64,000 nucleotides of DNA, taken from the NCBI RefSeq assembly GCF_040712315.1, contig NC_134021.1, forward strand, positions 29,722,001 through 29,786,000. Reading direction: 5' to 3'. The translations under genes and the position numbers were made by a program. The notes under the pieces are model-generated. The model was not told the origin of the DNA. It worked only from the letters and a program-made list of their open reading frames with translations, and did no database searches. The stretch comes from Castanea sativa. Taxonomy: Eukaryota > Streptophyta > Magnoliopsida > Fagales > Fagaceae. This document shows, piece after piece, positions 46,894 to 57,905 of the stretch; within the stretch, counting starts at the first letter, position 1; each line of letters begins with the position of its first letter.

Positions 46894-47473
46894 TATCAAT
46901 TAGTAGTAACTAATAAGTTGCCCATGTGATGCACGAATAATTTTGTGATATTTTATTTAAGACGGTTTTGAAAGATGTTATACATATATTATAAAGAAAA
47001 GTTAAATTAAATTAGAGAAAAGAAACATATACGTTTTGAGATATTAAAAATTAGTTTAGTAGCGCACATTTGTAGCCTTCTTAAGGTAAGATTATTATCT
47101 TTTTAAAATCATGAAACCAAAAATAAATGCAAAAGAGTAATAGGATCATTAAAATCAACTTATTTGTGTTGTATTCACAAATTTTATACCATGAAATGAA
47201 AGTATGCCTAACTCTCTCACCATCTTCCATTCATCAATAGTGCAATATTAAGACAAAGTGTGGGTAAGTGCGTATGAATGTGTCTTATAGATGATTTAAA
47301 ACCATGATAGAATATAATTTTATATTGCACACCAAATATTCTCTATACTTATATATACCCAAGACAAAAATTATCTAAACCTAAATCATATTTAAACCCC
47401 TGATTTAAAAAGAAAAAAGAAAATAAATTACCTGTAGGGATTTTGGTGGCTTGATGGTGGTAGGAGACCAATA
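46894..47473. other. AT-rich intergenic, no gene recognised
   Basis: No ORF or repeat partner seen. Confidence 0.5.
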
Positions 47474-47633
47474 TGAGAAAAATTATTGGATATTTCCAGA
47501 GCACCATAAATGTGTACTGCCATCTCTTACATGAATTGTGAATCACACCATAAATTTAATTAGTGAAACCCGCATCTATGTAAGAGGGGAGAATACGCAT
47601 TTATGATACTTCGAGAGTACCCAATAATTACCC
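47474..47633. mobile_element. MITE, family C copy 1
   Basis: Inverted arms AGAAAAATTATTGGATATTT and (inverted) GGGTAATTATTGGGTACTCT, both followed by CATAAATG(T/C)GTA. Related copies are at 53040 and 53347. Edges approximate. Confidence 0.6.
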
Positions 47634-48072
47634 CCAGTATGATGGAGGTGTCGATCCCTCATATTCCTTTCTCTCTCTCTCTCTTACAAATATTTTTGTC
47701 AATCTTAAGTCTTTTATTTTGGTAATGATAAAACATTGTATTTCATTTTACAATCCACAACGTTTTTGTGTCTTTCTATCTCTCCTCATGGTCTTATCTT
47801 GCTAGTTATTACTATTAGTCCTTAATAAAAAAAAAATTAAAATTTTTTTTTCTTTTGTTTTTAATAGTAAAACGATGGGTATGCTAAAAGATACGAAGAT
47901 GAGAAAAAGATGTGCTGTAAGCTTAATTAATGAAATAATGATAAAAATAAGTTAATGTGAATTTTTAGGTAATAGGAAAAAAAACTTAATGAAAAAAAGT
48001 AAAAAAAAAAGGTTAAATGCAAAATTGGAGCGTCATTTGACAGGACCTCAAGCACTCCCCATAAGGTCTTTG

Positions 48073-48126
<54 letters not shown>

Positions 48127-48466
48127 AATTTATTTACTTATTTCAAAAGTTGTGCAATGACCTTACTCAAATTTGCCTTGGGATTCCAATTGATCATAGA
48201 TAAAAGTAAAAAAAAAGTGAAGAACATGTGAGGACAGGGCAATAATCATGTGAAGAAAGTAGAAACATCCTAAAAATCTATTTCATAGATGTATTGGGGG
48301 GAAAAATGAGACCATATGAAATTAAATTTCAAGGGAACCCACGGGTCTACTATAGTAAAGTTAATTAAGCTCAACAAATAAATTAAAGTGTTACTACACT
48401 AATAGTTTTAAGTTCTCCAAATCTTCAATTCTGCCTAAACATTGATGTACATGGGGAAAATAGAAG
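47634..48466. other. intergenic downstream of the GATA gene
   Basis: Holds a (TA)n run (48078-48121) and A-rich DNA. It includes the 3' flank of the GATA gene, but no poly(A) signal could be assigned with confidence. Confidence 0.5.
48078..48121. repeat. (TA)n microsatellite
   Basis: Alternating TA of about 44 bases. Confidence 0.9.
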
Positions 48467-49704
48467 TCACTTGTCACTAGCACTAGGAATGGAAGATGGA
48501 AGAGCCATTCTCATCTCCATGACTTTCTTGTGAGAGTTGGAATGCAAATAGCTCACAAAAGTAGGACTCTTTGCTGGCCTATACTCTGGCAGCAACCTAC
48601 CAGACTTGTACCTTACCCCACATGCATTGCATAGAGTCTTTGGACCCAATGGTCCAGCCCTCCACTGTGGGGTCCTTTGTGCTAAGCAATGGGTGCACCT
48701 CCTTGGCATTTGATGCTGCTCATTGCTACCCTCCAAGGTCCCTAACTTGTCCTTGTTCATCATCCCCTTCTCTTCCTCCTCCTCTCCTTCCACTTCTCTT
48801 GTTTCTTCTTGCTCACCACGTCTAATTAGTATGTTGCTTTCCTCCTTTTTGGGTAAAATAAGTTCACTGTCAGCCAACCAATAGGCCTGTTGGAGTAAAG
48901 GAGGGTCTGAGCTAGCCATGTTGATGAGGGTCTGGTGTTGTGGGTTTGGGTGGGGTGACCAAATGCTTGAAGGCTTAATGGTTTTGGGTGTTGTGGCTCT
49001 TTTCCTTTTGCTTCTGGCCTTGCCTGGCACAACAAAATTTTGTAGGGAAGTTGGGTTCTGTTGGAGTTTTTGAAGGGGTTTTGAGGATTTTGGACTTGCA
49101 CTTGTATTTGTATGTGTGGTTTGAACATCAGTGGGTGTTGGGAGGCAGTTTCCTGTGCTGGATAGACAGTCTTCCACAAACACTGACAGCCATTCTAAGC
49201 TAACATCCACTTCCTGCAAAATATTAGTCACATAAAGCCCAAAATTAGTAAGACCCATGTGAGTATATGCTAGATGTTGGTGAAATGTGACATGGGTATG
49301 AAAATATTAACCAAAATATTTAGCATGGGAAGTAACACACATAGAAGCAGAAAAGCACAAGAAGGAACAGAAAAAAGGAAAACTACGAGTTGGAAATAAG
49401 CAAGTATAAAGAGGCAGAAGAAATACCCAAGTGGTAGAACATTTAAAAGTAGAAACAAACAAAAGAAATTTGGAGAGCTGCACCACTAGGACTTTGCTCA
49501 TAGAGAGAGAGAAAGAGAGAGAGAGAAGTACAATGAAAAGCTATGCATAAAAAACTCCCAAGAAAGCAAAAAACTAACCGTGTTCTGAGCAGAGAAGAGG
49601 TCATCAAGACTAGTAGAGAGGTCACCAAGCTTGGAGCAAGGAGGGGAAAGGACCTGCTCTTGCTGGTATTCACCGGAAACTGATACATTCCGGCAAAAAT
49701 CCAT
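48467..49704 (-). CDS. GATA zinc-finger transcription factor (plant subfamily I type), two exons
   Basis: Exon 1 is 49579-49704 and exon 2 is 48467-49213, giving 290 residues. The intron starts GTTAG and ends TTTGCAG, and the frame is kept (QNT joined to [15 protein letters not shown]). Start: ATG at 49704 opening [18 protein letters not shown]. The GATA finger is C-x2-C-x18-C-x2-C (Cys215, 218, 237, 240), with [20 protein letters not shown] after it. The 18-residue loop and one finger define plant GATA factors of subfamily I. The N-terminal acidic [11 protein letters not shown] motif is shared by that group, and a basic KARSKRKR (107-114) is a likely nuclear signal. A Glu-rich stretch lies near residues 180-192. 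It would bind GATA motifs in the nucleus. The closest Arabidopsis relative may be GATA5/6/7, not resolved. Looks intact. Confidence 0.93.
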
Positions 49705-49976
49705 GGCCACAAAGCAAATAATTGTAGTATGTTTGAACTTTGAACCCACCAAAAGAGTAAAGAGTGAAAGAGGGAAAAAAGAGGAGAAGTGAAGCAAAGT
49801 GTTTAGTCTTGCTATAAGCTGTCTGAGTCTGAGTGCACCCTTTATGGCCTCGTTTTCTGTCGGCAGATAAAGCTAAAGAAAATCAAATTTTTACTCTCTC
49901 ATCAATCAAAGAGAGAAAGCCAAAGCCCACATTTTACTCTCTCCCTGGCCCCTGCCACACCCAGAATCTAAGACCC

Positions 49977-50014
<38 letters not shown>

Positions 50015-50285
50015 CCTTTTCTTTTACCTTGCCTTTTTTTTTTCCTCTTGATTTTACCAAGTTCCATGTTTTTCACTGTAATAGTAATTTTGGTATTGTC
50101 ATTTTGGGGGAGAAGAAGAGTCATTTCAATTTTTATATAAAAACGCCCATTTTGTTTTGCAATTTTTTAAAAAGAAATTTGCGTTTTTAAACTGGAAAAA
50201 TATATACTCTATATTTTTAGATCACATCACATGCATGGAGAGCTTTTCAAAATCATAAAAAAAAGTTTCACATTGCAATATTTCA

Positions 50286-50320
<35 letters not shown>

Positions 50321-50701
50321 CACACTACCAAACACTCAATTACGTTTTTAAAAAATTATATTCTCAAAAAACAAATTTTAAAATTATTATTCTCTTAAAA
50401 CATACATATCCAAACAGGGTAAAAAGTATACTATGTTCTCACTTCATAAAATATCATATTTAGTGTACGTGGGACCTACACAATGTGAGTGTGATATTAT
50501 ATAAAGCAAAAATACCATATACTTTTACGTATTTAAATAGCTAATCCAAAGTACTGTTAATCTAAGTATTACTTAGATTAGCGTTTCTAGATTACTTAGC
50601 AAGTAATCTCTCGTCTCGTTAAAAAGTAGTGGTAGCATGCTTTCATTTTAGATTTTTTTTTCATTTTTTTTTTTTAAAAATTTGGGTATATGGGAATAGG
50701 A

Positions 50702-50747
<46 letters not shown>

Positions 50748-51139
50748 AGCTTTGCAGGAGTTACTACTAGGGCTACATATATAGCCAAAACTGGTCAATA
50801 TGCGGTGATACTGCTACACTCCTCCCTTTCTTCCAAAAGAGAAATCTTGTGAATTTGTGATTGTCTCTCAGTTTCAGAATTGGTCTTACCAGAATAGCTG
50901 CAGTGTACATCAAGGCACTTGACTCTTCAATTTTTTATTTTATTTATTTAAACACAAGCTTGACCAGGTTGAGCTTTAATTGGTTTGGTCCAAGTAATCC
51001 TGGAGTGGGAATGTGGATTATATTTTAGTACAAGGAGGCTACTAGCTAATAAGGGCTAAGGAATAGCGTCATTCTAGTGATATCGTACTGATAATTGCTA
51101 TTTGATGAAACCTATATCACTACGTTTTAATATTATGTT
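49705..51139. other. GATA upstream region with simple repeats
   Basis: CTTTC-rich leader-like DNA on the minus strand (49715-49800) precedes the ATG. Beyond it lie (TA)n at 49983-50011 and 50286-50313 and (GA)n at 50708-50746. The promoter of the GATA gene must lie here, but the TA runs make a TATA box call unsafe. No other gene was recognised. Confidence 0.5.
50708..50746. repeat. (GA)n microsatellite
   Basis: About 19 GA units, about 1 kb upstream of the GATA start codon. GAGA-type tracts can bind plant BBR/BPC proteins, but a role here is only inferred. Confidence 0.9.
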
Positions 51140-51290
51140 TTTTTAGAGATAGTTTCAACTTATAACGTCTGCTTGTGACGATAGTTCTTTATCATCAGAC
51201 CAAGACATCAATCAGTTTATAGTACAGGCGGAGATTGAACCCCAGATCTTTATATAGCCATGAGAGACTTTGCCAGTTAAGCTGACAAAT
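51140..51290 (-). repeat. tRNA-derived SINE, copy 2
   Basis: Minus strand: GTCAGCTTAACTGGCAAAGT (box A region), then GGGGTTCAATCTCC (box B with one change), then ATTGATGTCTTGGTCTGATG. Same order as at 29088-29240 but more diverged. Confidence 0.7.
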
Positions 51291-52005
51291 ACTAATTAGT
51301 TGCTGACAAATACTATTAGATTTGGGTTATCTCATTTATTAATTGGATATTTGATATTTCACATATCAAATGATTCATCCAGTAAAACAAATTTGGTTTC
51401 AATCAATGTGCCCATTAATTTAAAATAAAAAGCAAGTCCACTTTTTAAGGATTCAATTCATAGATAAATTACCTGCTATTGTAAAACAGACTTTTCTTCA
51501 AAAAATGTAAGTTTGCAACCTACCCCAATTAAGCAAACTACTAGTATATCATATTAATAATTTCAGCTTCTGACTAATTCCAATAAATGTGCAAAATCAG
51601 AAACATTGTGGGTTCAACGGCCAAGATGTGCATGGTGAAGCCTTGGTGGGTCATTTGTTGGATGGGTATTTATTTGAAAATGAATGGTATTAAATAGAGC
51701 AGTTTTGAAATTGGTTTGATCCTGTGGAACACCATTACTTGGTTTTGACTACAGAGAATCCTAACCAGGGACAAAATAAAGATTTCGTTTTTGGGGCCAA
51801 AACATGACTAACAAAATTTTGATAATTTAATAATATGAAATATAGTAAAATTCAAAACTTAACTCATAAATGAAAATAAAGTTCGTTTTTTTTTTTTTTT
51901 TTTTGAGTATCAAGTTAGTTTTTATTTAGTAATACAAAAAAACAGTTTGCTAATACATTTGAAATCGATATATTAAATAAAACTCAACATATTTTTAAAT
52001 CCTGA
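51291..52005. other. AT-rich intergenic, no gene recognised
   Basis: Only a T run at 51885-51904 stands out. Confidence 0.5.
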
Positions 52006-52014
52006 AATCATTTA

Positions 52015-52413
52015 GGACAAAATTTAGTTATAAAATTAGTTATAACCTTATGCTACAAACTTACTTAATATCTTTTTATTGGAGGTGAATTTTGATAAAT
52101 CAATCATTGAATTACATTTTCTTTTTATATCATCCATGCTTGTAAAATTTCAAAAAAAATTAAAAATCAATAGCTATGTCATCAATAAATTTTTTGAATT
52201 GCGAGTGTTTATAATTTAAAACTGTGAACAAAATATAAGCTTATAGATTATATAGTAAATAATATCCGATTAACACAAAATTTAACATGTGTATTAAGAG
52301 CGTAAAGAATATATAATTCAACAGTTAGATTTTCAAAATATGTTGTAATATTTATTTTATTGAGTGAGTTTGTAACCTTAAGCTACAACCTATTTTATAG
52401 CTAAACTTTGTCC
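52015..52413. mobile_element. 399-bp MULE-type MITE, family A copy 4
   Basis: Starts GGACAAAATTTAGTTATAAA and ends TTATAGCTAAACTTTGTCC. TSDs AATCATTTA (52006-52014) and AATCATTTT (52414-52422) match at 8 of 9. Confidence 0.8.
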
Positions 52414-52550
52414 AATCATTTTTTATCCTTTTAATAAAGAAAATCAAAGAGTTTCTTAAAATATCATCTCCATTTTGTTAGAAAAGACTAGTTTTGAGTC
52501 TTTTGACAATATTCGTGATTAAAAACACTCATTCCATAATTATAGTTGTT

Positions 52551-52720
52551 GGCTACTTTTGTTTTACCCAGGGAATTTATGTACTCCTTGGGAAACTTTG
52601 CAATCCCATGTCGAAGAGAACTCCCTCCACTTGCTGCCTTATAAGCCTGAAGCTGAAGGAGTAGTGTACCATCAGTTTCCCAGGAAGTACATAAATTCCC
52701 TGGGTAAAACAAAAGTAGCC
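52551..52720. repeat. long hairpin: 47-bp stem, 76-base loop
   Basis: The left arm 52551-52597 and the right arm 52674-52720 are inverted copies with two changes, near the loop end of the stem. The arm begins GGCTACTTTTGTTTTACCCA. The loop and inner stem read, on the minus strand, as an ORF (TDGTLLLQLQAYKAASGG). There is no TSD and no second copy in the window. It could be a young MIRNA-like locus, a small MITE or a gene-derived inverted duplication. Confidence 0.85.
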
Positions 52721-53039
52721 CACAATAGTAAAAACTAGAAGATTAAGTATAAGTACAACTATTCTATAAAATAAAAAATAAAAAAAATTGGCCAGGCACT
52801 GATTTTCTATAGTTTTCTATTCCTCATTATTCATTGACACAATTGACAAGTATTTAAAAATTTTCTGAAATCCAAATGTTGAACTACATAATCCTTATAA
52901 TGGTGAAATTTCATTTCCAACAACAGTTTTTCATGATTTATGAATTAATGTGGATAGAACTTGCTTATTAACTAATAAAAAATCACCAATTTGCCAAGAG
53001 TCGTGTACCTCAACTGATTGGTATCTCCTAGTATTTCTT

Positions 53040-53195
53040 GGGTAATTATTGAGTACTCCCGAAGTACCATAAATGTGTACTCCCCTCTCTCACATAACTA
53101 TGAGTCCCACTAATTAAATTTATGGTGAGACCCACAATTCATGTGAGAAAATGAGTACGCATTTATGGTACTCCCGAAGTATTCAATAATTTTCC
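53040..53195. mobile_element. MITE, family C copy 2
   Basis: Arms GGGTAATTATTGAGTACTCC and (inverted) GGAAAATTATTGAATACTTC, both with AGTACCATAAATG. Centre CCCACTAATTAAATTTATGG. Flanks are only a 6-of-9 match. Confidence 0.7.
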
Positions 53196-53346
53196 ATGTT
53201 TCTAAGACATCAATAATTCAAATCCTCCCTCCCCATTGTAATTATTAAATTAAAAAAATCATTAATTGAGTTAAGTAACTCCACTATATGTTCACTAAAC
53301 CGGTAATTTAATTAATGTAATTGTGAATTTATTGCATCATAGAAAC

Positions 53347-53502
53347 AGTAATTATTGAGTACTTCTGGAGTATCATAAATGCGTACTCTTCCCTCTCACA
53401 TAATTGTGGGTCCCACTAATTAAATTCATAATGGGACCCACAATTCATGTGAGAGTGGAGAGTACGAATTTATGGTACTCCTAAAGTAATTAATAATTTT
53501 CC
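53347..53502. mobile_element. MITE, family C copy 3
   Basis: Same length and order as copy 2. Flanks CATAGAAAC and TATAGAAAA match at 7 of 9, which suggests an old 9-bp TSD. Copies 2 and 3 lie only 151 bases apart. Confidence 0.7.
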
Positions 53503-54494
53503 TATAGAAAATACTAGTCAATAATGATACTCAATTGTAAAGTCATCCGTTAATGGCCACAAAAATTAAAAAACACCTAAACAATTTATTAAGTGAACCT
53601 AGACTGTACAACACCATCCATATCTCAAAATTCCAAAATAATATATATTTTTTAATCTCAAATATGCAAACAATTAAGGTATCATGCCAAAAACCACATT
53701 TTTTTTAAAATCAAATATTTATTTATTCATTTTTGTTAAGGGATTCCTTCTTGTTTTGTTATTAAAAGGGAATTTTTTTGGAAGAGACCACTGGCCACAA
53801 ATATGGGTTCAATGACTATTTTAATTTTTGAGTCTTTTGGGACGATATTTCAATTTTAGAAGGGCCAAGTATTACATTTTTTTAGCCAAAACTTCAAAAT
53901 TAATTATTAATATATACTAAGAAATACATGATTATAATTCACAATTATGCATTGAATGCAGGGACAGATTGAGGTGGGGGATCAAGGGGGCCAAGGCCCC
54001 CCCGGGTCCAATTTTTTTTTATAGTTAATATGTATTTAATTTTTGTAGTTGGACTTTCTTTTCAAAACCTTAGGCTCCTTTTTTCCTCAATAAGCCTAAC
54101 TAGCCTCACCCAAATAGCAACTATTTAACCCAAAAACTTAACAAAAACAACAAAAATATTCACAATGGTGATTGTATTTTAGCAACAAAAAAAAAAAAAA
54201 AATTTACCACCAAATAACCAAAAAATATGTGTTATTAGATAAGTTAAAGCTAAATTTTTTGCAACTACAGTAAACTAGCATAAATACTAGTTGATTGTAG
54301 CAAGCTGTTAAAAATAAAATACAATATTTTATTAAGATTATATATCTTCATTCAATTAAAAAACTCAAATTCTTTCACTTCCTTTATTATTTATATTATT
54401 TTAAATGAAGTGATAAAAACAATAGAACATTTGATATTGGGTGTATAGTAAAGTGAGGTGGTCAAATAGATAAAATAACTTTTTGAGGTCCTAA

Positions 54495-55562
54495 GAGCAT
54501 CCACATTAGTGGATGCAAAATCATGCAAAATAGAAAAAGACATCACTTTTACACATTTTACCTAAAAAATGCTCCATATCAGTGCTTCTAAAAAAGTGTA
54601 TGTCTTTACACGAGCTACAATAATCGTGCAAATATACACGATTACTGTAGCTCGTCCATTTATTATTTTACTAATTTCACGTTCGCTCCTTTTTTTCTCT
54701 CTTTTCTCTGTGCTCAACAAACTTAGTAACTTCTCTTTTCCTCATCTTCTTCTTTTTCCTTAGATGCACACAAATACACCCACACACAAACACATCCACA
54801 TAGACAAATGAACACAGAGATACACTTGCTAAAAAAAAAAAAAAAACACAGAGATACATAATTACACCCACACACAAACAAACCCACATGGACAAACAAC
54901 AAAGAGACAGATCGGTGCTTGATTGGAACGATTGGTGTTTGTGGGTCTTGCTTGATCGGAGCTCGTGGGTCTTGCCTGATCGGAGCTAGGGAGATTTGAC
55001 CAAGATGGGTCTTGCCTGATCGAAGCTAGGGAGATCTTGGATCTGATCGATGATTGTGGATCGGAGCTAAAGAGATCTAGTCGGTGCTTGTGGATCGGAG
55101 CTAGAGAGATCTGGTCGGTGCTTGTGGATCGGAGCTAGGGAGATTTGATCAGTGCTTGTGGATCGGAGCTAGGGAGATCTGATCGGTGCTTGTGGATCAG
55201 AGCTAGGGAGATTGGTGCTTGATTAGGTCTTGTCTGATCGGAGCTGTGGATCGGTGCTTGTGACCGAGATGATGTGGATTAGACCAAGAGGGAAAGTTGA
55301 TCTGAAAAATGGGTAGAGATGGGTATAGAGGGAGAGCAACAAATCATAAAAAATGGGTAGAGAGAGAGAGAGCACGCGTATGTAAATGGGTAGTTGAGAG
55401 AAATATTAAAGAAATTTGAGAAAATTGATTATTTAAATAAAAGAGGTGATAGAATAGATAAATTGATGTGAGTGTTTTGTAAAAATAGATGTGTAAAATA
55501 GAAAAAGTAGGTTTTTAGTGTAAAAATGGATGTGTAAAATAAACCAACTGATGTGGTTACTC
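54495..55562. mobile_element. 1068-bp PIF/Harbinger-like element, same family as E2
   Basis: Starts GAGCATCCACATTAGTGG and ends CCAACTGATGTGGTTACTC, flanked by TAA (54492-54494 and 55563-55565). It follows E2 in order: CTTCTAAAAAAGTGTATGTC, GATTACTGTAGCTC, the CACACAAACAC tract and the GATCGG minisatellite. No transposase seen. Confidence 0.85.
54910..55270. repeat. minisatellite, unit of about 35 bp
   Basis: The unit GGTGCTTGTGGATCGGAGCT, then AGGGAGATCTGATC, repeats in variable form about eight to ten times within the Harbinger element. E2 has shorter related repeats at 13916-14060. Confidence 0.8.
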
Positions 55563-56040
55563 TAAAAGCTATAATTTTTAGCACCACCACTCTAACTTCA
55601 ACAGAAAAAATAAAATAAAAACCTAACTAGACTAGTATTAAAAAAAAACATTATTTTGTCTTTGTTGGTAATCGATTGCATTTTAATGTATTTAGAAACA
55701 ACAATTTTGAGTATTTATAATTTTTTTAATACTATATAAATGCCTGTTTGAAATTTTTTTTTTCTTTATACTCCGACTCCCACTAGTTTAAAATTACGGT
55801 CCGTTCCTGATTGAATGAATAAACCAAATTGTTGTTTAGTGTAGTGGAATCTATGAATAGTACCAAAAAGTGCAGTGAGGCCCATAAATAGAAGCAAAAA
55901 TAAGCTGAACAGTAAAATAAGCTAGCTTTTTAAGCTGGAACCAAACACACACTAACTCAAATCAAGTCAAATTCTTTTTAATTCCCCAAAGTTGTCATAT
56001 AATTCTCATCTATCAATTTTAGGAACTGGTGGGTTCCTAC

Positions 56041-56526
56041 CAGGGTGGTCGATACCGTACCGGCCATACCGGCCAATTTCGGGTAATACCGGCCGGTACA
56101 GAAAAAAGCTTTTTTTTTTTTTTTAGTTTTGTAATTTTTGAATTTTTGTAAAAGCATAATGGTAACTTATTTACATTAACTTATTAATATTATTTGTTTT
56201 TTTAGTATGCAATGAACAACTAAGCTTTCTATTTTTTATATTGTGTTTTTTTTTTCTTTTAATTGATGTTAAAGTCTAAAACTATGAATAATTTGTTCTG
56301 AATTGAGGTAATGTTTTATGATAAACTTTTATATTTACTATAATATAAGTGAAATATTATATGCTTATAAACATGGTTCTAGAGATTTTGGTGTGCGTAT
56401 ATATAATATATATATATATATATAGCGGTAAACCCGAAACGGTACACCGGTATTGACCAGTATCCGAAATATATCGTTACCGGTGGCCAAACCGGTACAA
56501 CCTCCGGTACGGTATTGACTTCCTTG
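56041..56526. mobile_element. 486-bp hAT-type MITE with ACCGG-rich ends
   Basis: Starts CAGGGTGGTCGATACCG and ends CGGTATTGACTTCCTTG. A perfect 8-bp TSD GTTCCTAC lies at 56033-56040 and 56527-56534. Both subtermini carry many CCGGTA/TACCGG hexamers, and the centre is A/T-rich with a (TA)n run (56400-56424). Confidence 0.88.
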
Positions 56527-56534
56527 GTTCCTAC

Positions 56535-56949
56535 CGGGTACGAATAATGGAGCCGGCAATGGACATCCTCAATGCTTCAAATATATTCACTTCAAACTTT
56601 GAATCACCACCATTTTATTTTATTCAAACTAATTTTAATCACAAACATGAAAACAGACACCTTGATAATCACGTGAGCTCTTGGACATTGAAGCTTGAAC
56701 ACCAATTGAAATCGCCTGTGTATTTTGTCATGGTGTGAACATACAAATTTGGTAGATTTCTAACATATATAGCTGGCATGACAGTGGCAGACATGTCCCT
56801 TGACTTTGAAAAATTGTCCTCATTATTTTCTGGTTTTAAACAATTTGTATTCATTGGTTTATTTGATTTAAAGAAATAAATAAATTAGATAAAAAGTGTG
56901 AAATAAGTAAATAACATTTCAGCAATTGGAATATGATTAAAAGTGTTCA

Positions 56950-56991
<42 letters not shown>

Positions 56992-57401
56992 TAAAGCAAA
57001 ATTAATTATTTCAAAATGCTGAAATTATTAGATTTTTATTGGTAGCAAGAGTTTCAAGATTGAACCTATAAACATTGGTATCTCCTATTGGAATGTGATT
57101 GCCCCACAAACAGTCATACACGTATGTATTAGTAGTAAAAGCAATAGTAGGTGGTTGATCTAAAAGTTTTTAACATGGCTAGCTCGGTCCAGGCCTTAAT
57201 TAGAGAAATTTTAGATCCATCCTCGAGGCAGGTAAAAAATATGGTTAGCAATGCAAGTAATGAAAGAGATCATCTGGCCAATTAGCTCTTACTTAAATGA
57301 CATTTCTTCTTAATTACCACAAGAGTGTAGAGGATGAGATCACGAGTTCAACTAATGGGGAGAGAAAGAGATGGTAATCCTACTATAGTTTAGTTTAAAC
57401 A

Positions 57402-57462
<61 letters not shown>

Positions 57463-57529
57463 TTTTTTTTTTAAAATTTGATTCAATATAACTAATTTAG
57501 TAATTTAATGTGGTGCGTTATTTATTTAT
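56535..57529. other. intergenic with simple repeats
   Basis: (TA)n(TG)n at 56951-56990 and (CT)n(TA)n at 57403-57461. No gene recognised. Confidence 0.5.
57403..57461. repeat. compound (CT)n(TA)n microsatellite
   Basis: About 20 CT units run directly into TA units. Confidence 0.9.
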
Positions 57530-57690
57530 TTATTTTACAAGATAGAAATTTTATTCTAACTTAATCTAAATGTACATGTGTGTGAAGCTCCTTCTTGAAA
57601 ACTTGAATCTCGACCCTCGTCCTTCATATCCTACAAACATTTATACTTATAGAGTAACTATCGTGCCAAATATGTGAGGTAATAATTTAA
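57530..57690 (-). repeat. SINE, minus strand, same type as 24610-24731
   Basis: Minus strand: GAGGGTCGAGATTCAAGTTT (box B-like GTCGAGATTCAAG), then AGGAGCTTCACACACATGTA and TTTCTATCTTGTAAAATA. Older and longer than the plus-strand copy. Confidence 0.6.
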
Positions 57691-57905
57691 TGAGGTGCCC
57701 TGATAACGAAGAAAAGGAGCACTGAATTATGAACTTTGGTACTCATAAAAGTTAGACTGGTGCTAGTTAAGAAGTTTGCTGAATGATGTAACTGGGGACG
57801 GGAGTGGGGACAGACTACGCATAATAACGGCTACTCATAACATTAGTGCAATACATGACTTGATAAATTTGGGTTTCACCACCAAAAAAAAAAAAAAAAA
57901 AAAAA

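Larger units (their letters stand above)
54161..55600. mobile_element. decayed PIF/Harbinger-like element related to E1, inside the hAT
   Basis: The left edge CACAATGGTGATTGTATTTTAGC pairs with the right edge GCTATAATTTTTAGCACCAC. The internal CAAATAGATAAAATAACTTT matches TAAAATAGATAAAGTAACTT near the right end of E1 (15690). No certain TSD. Confidence 0.4.
53959..55809. mobile_element. 1.85-kb hAT element containing a PIF/Harbinger insertion
   Basis: Starts CAGGGACAGATTGAGG and ends GGTCCGTTCCTG. A perfect 8-bp TSD ATTGAATG lies at 53951-53958 and 55810-55817. It has a G/C-rich left subterminus (GGGGGCCAAGGCCCCCCCGG). No transposase was seen. The element at 54495-55562 lies within it, and probably also a decayed E1-like element (about 54161-55600). 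Confidence 0.85.

Noticed and set aside
48571..49203. ORFs on the plus strand and in another minus frame over the GATA gene
   Set aside because: Shadows of the GATA coding exon, with no conserved motif.
49270..49797. Minus-strand ORFs rich in Leu, Ser and Phe near GATA exon 1
   Set aside because: They lie in the intron and in the leader, are TC-rich, and disagree with the exon frame that joins to the zinc-finger exon.
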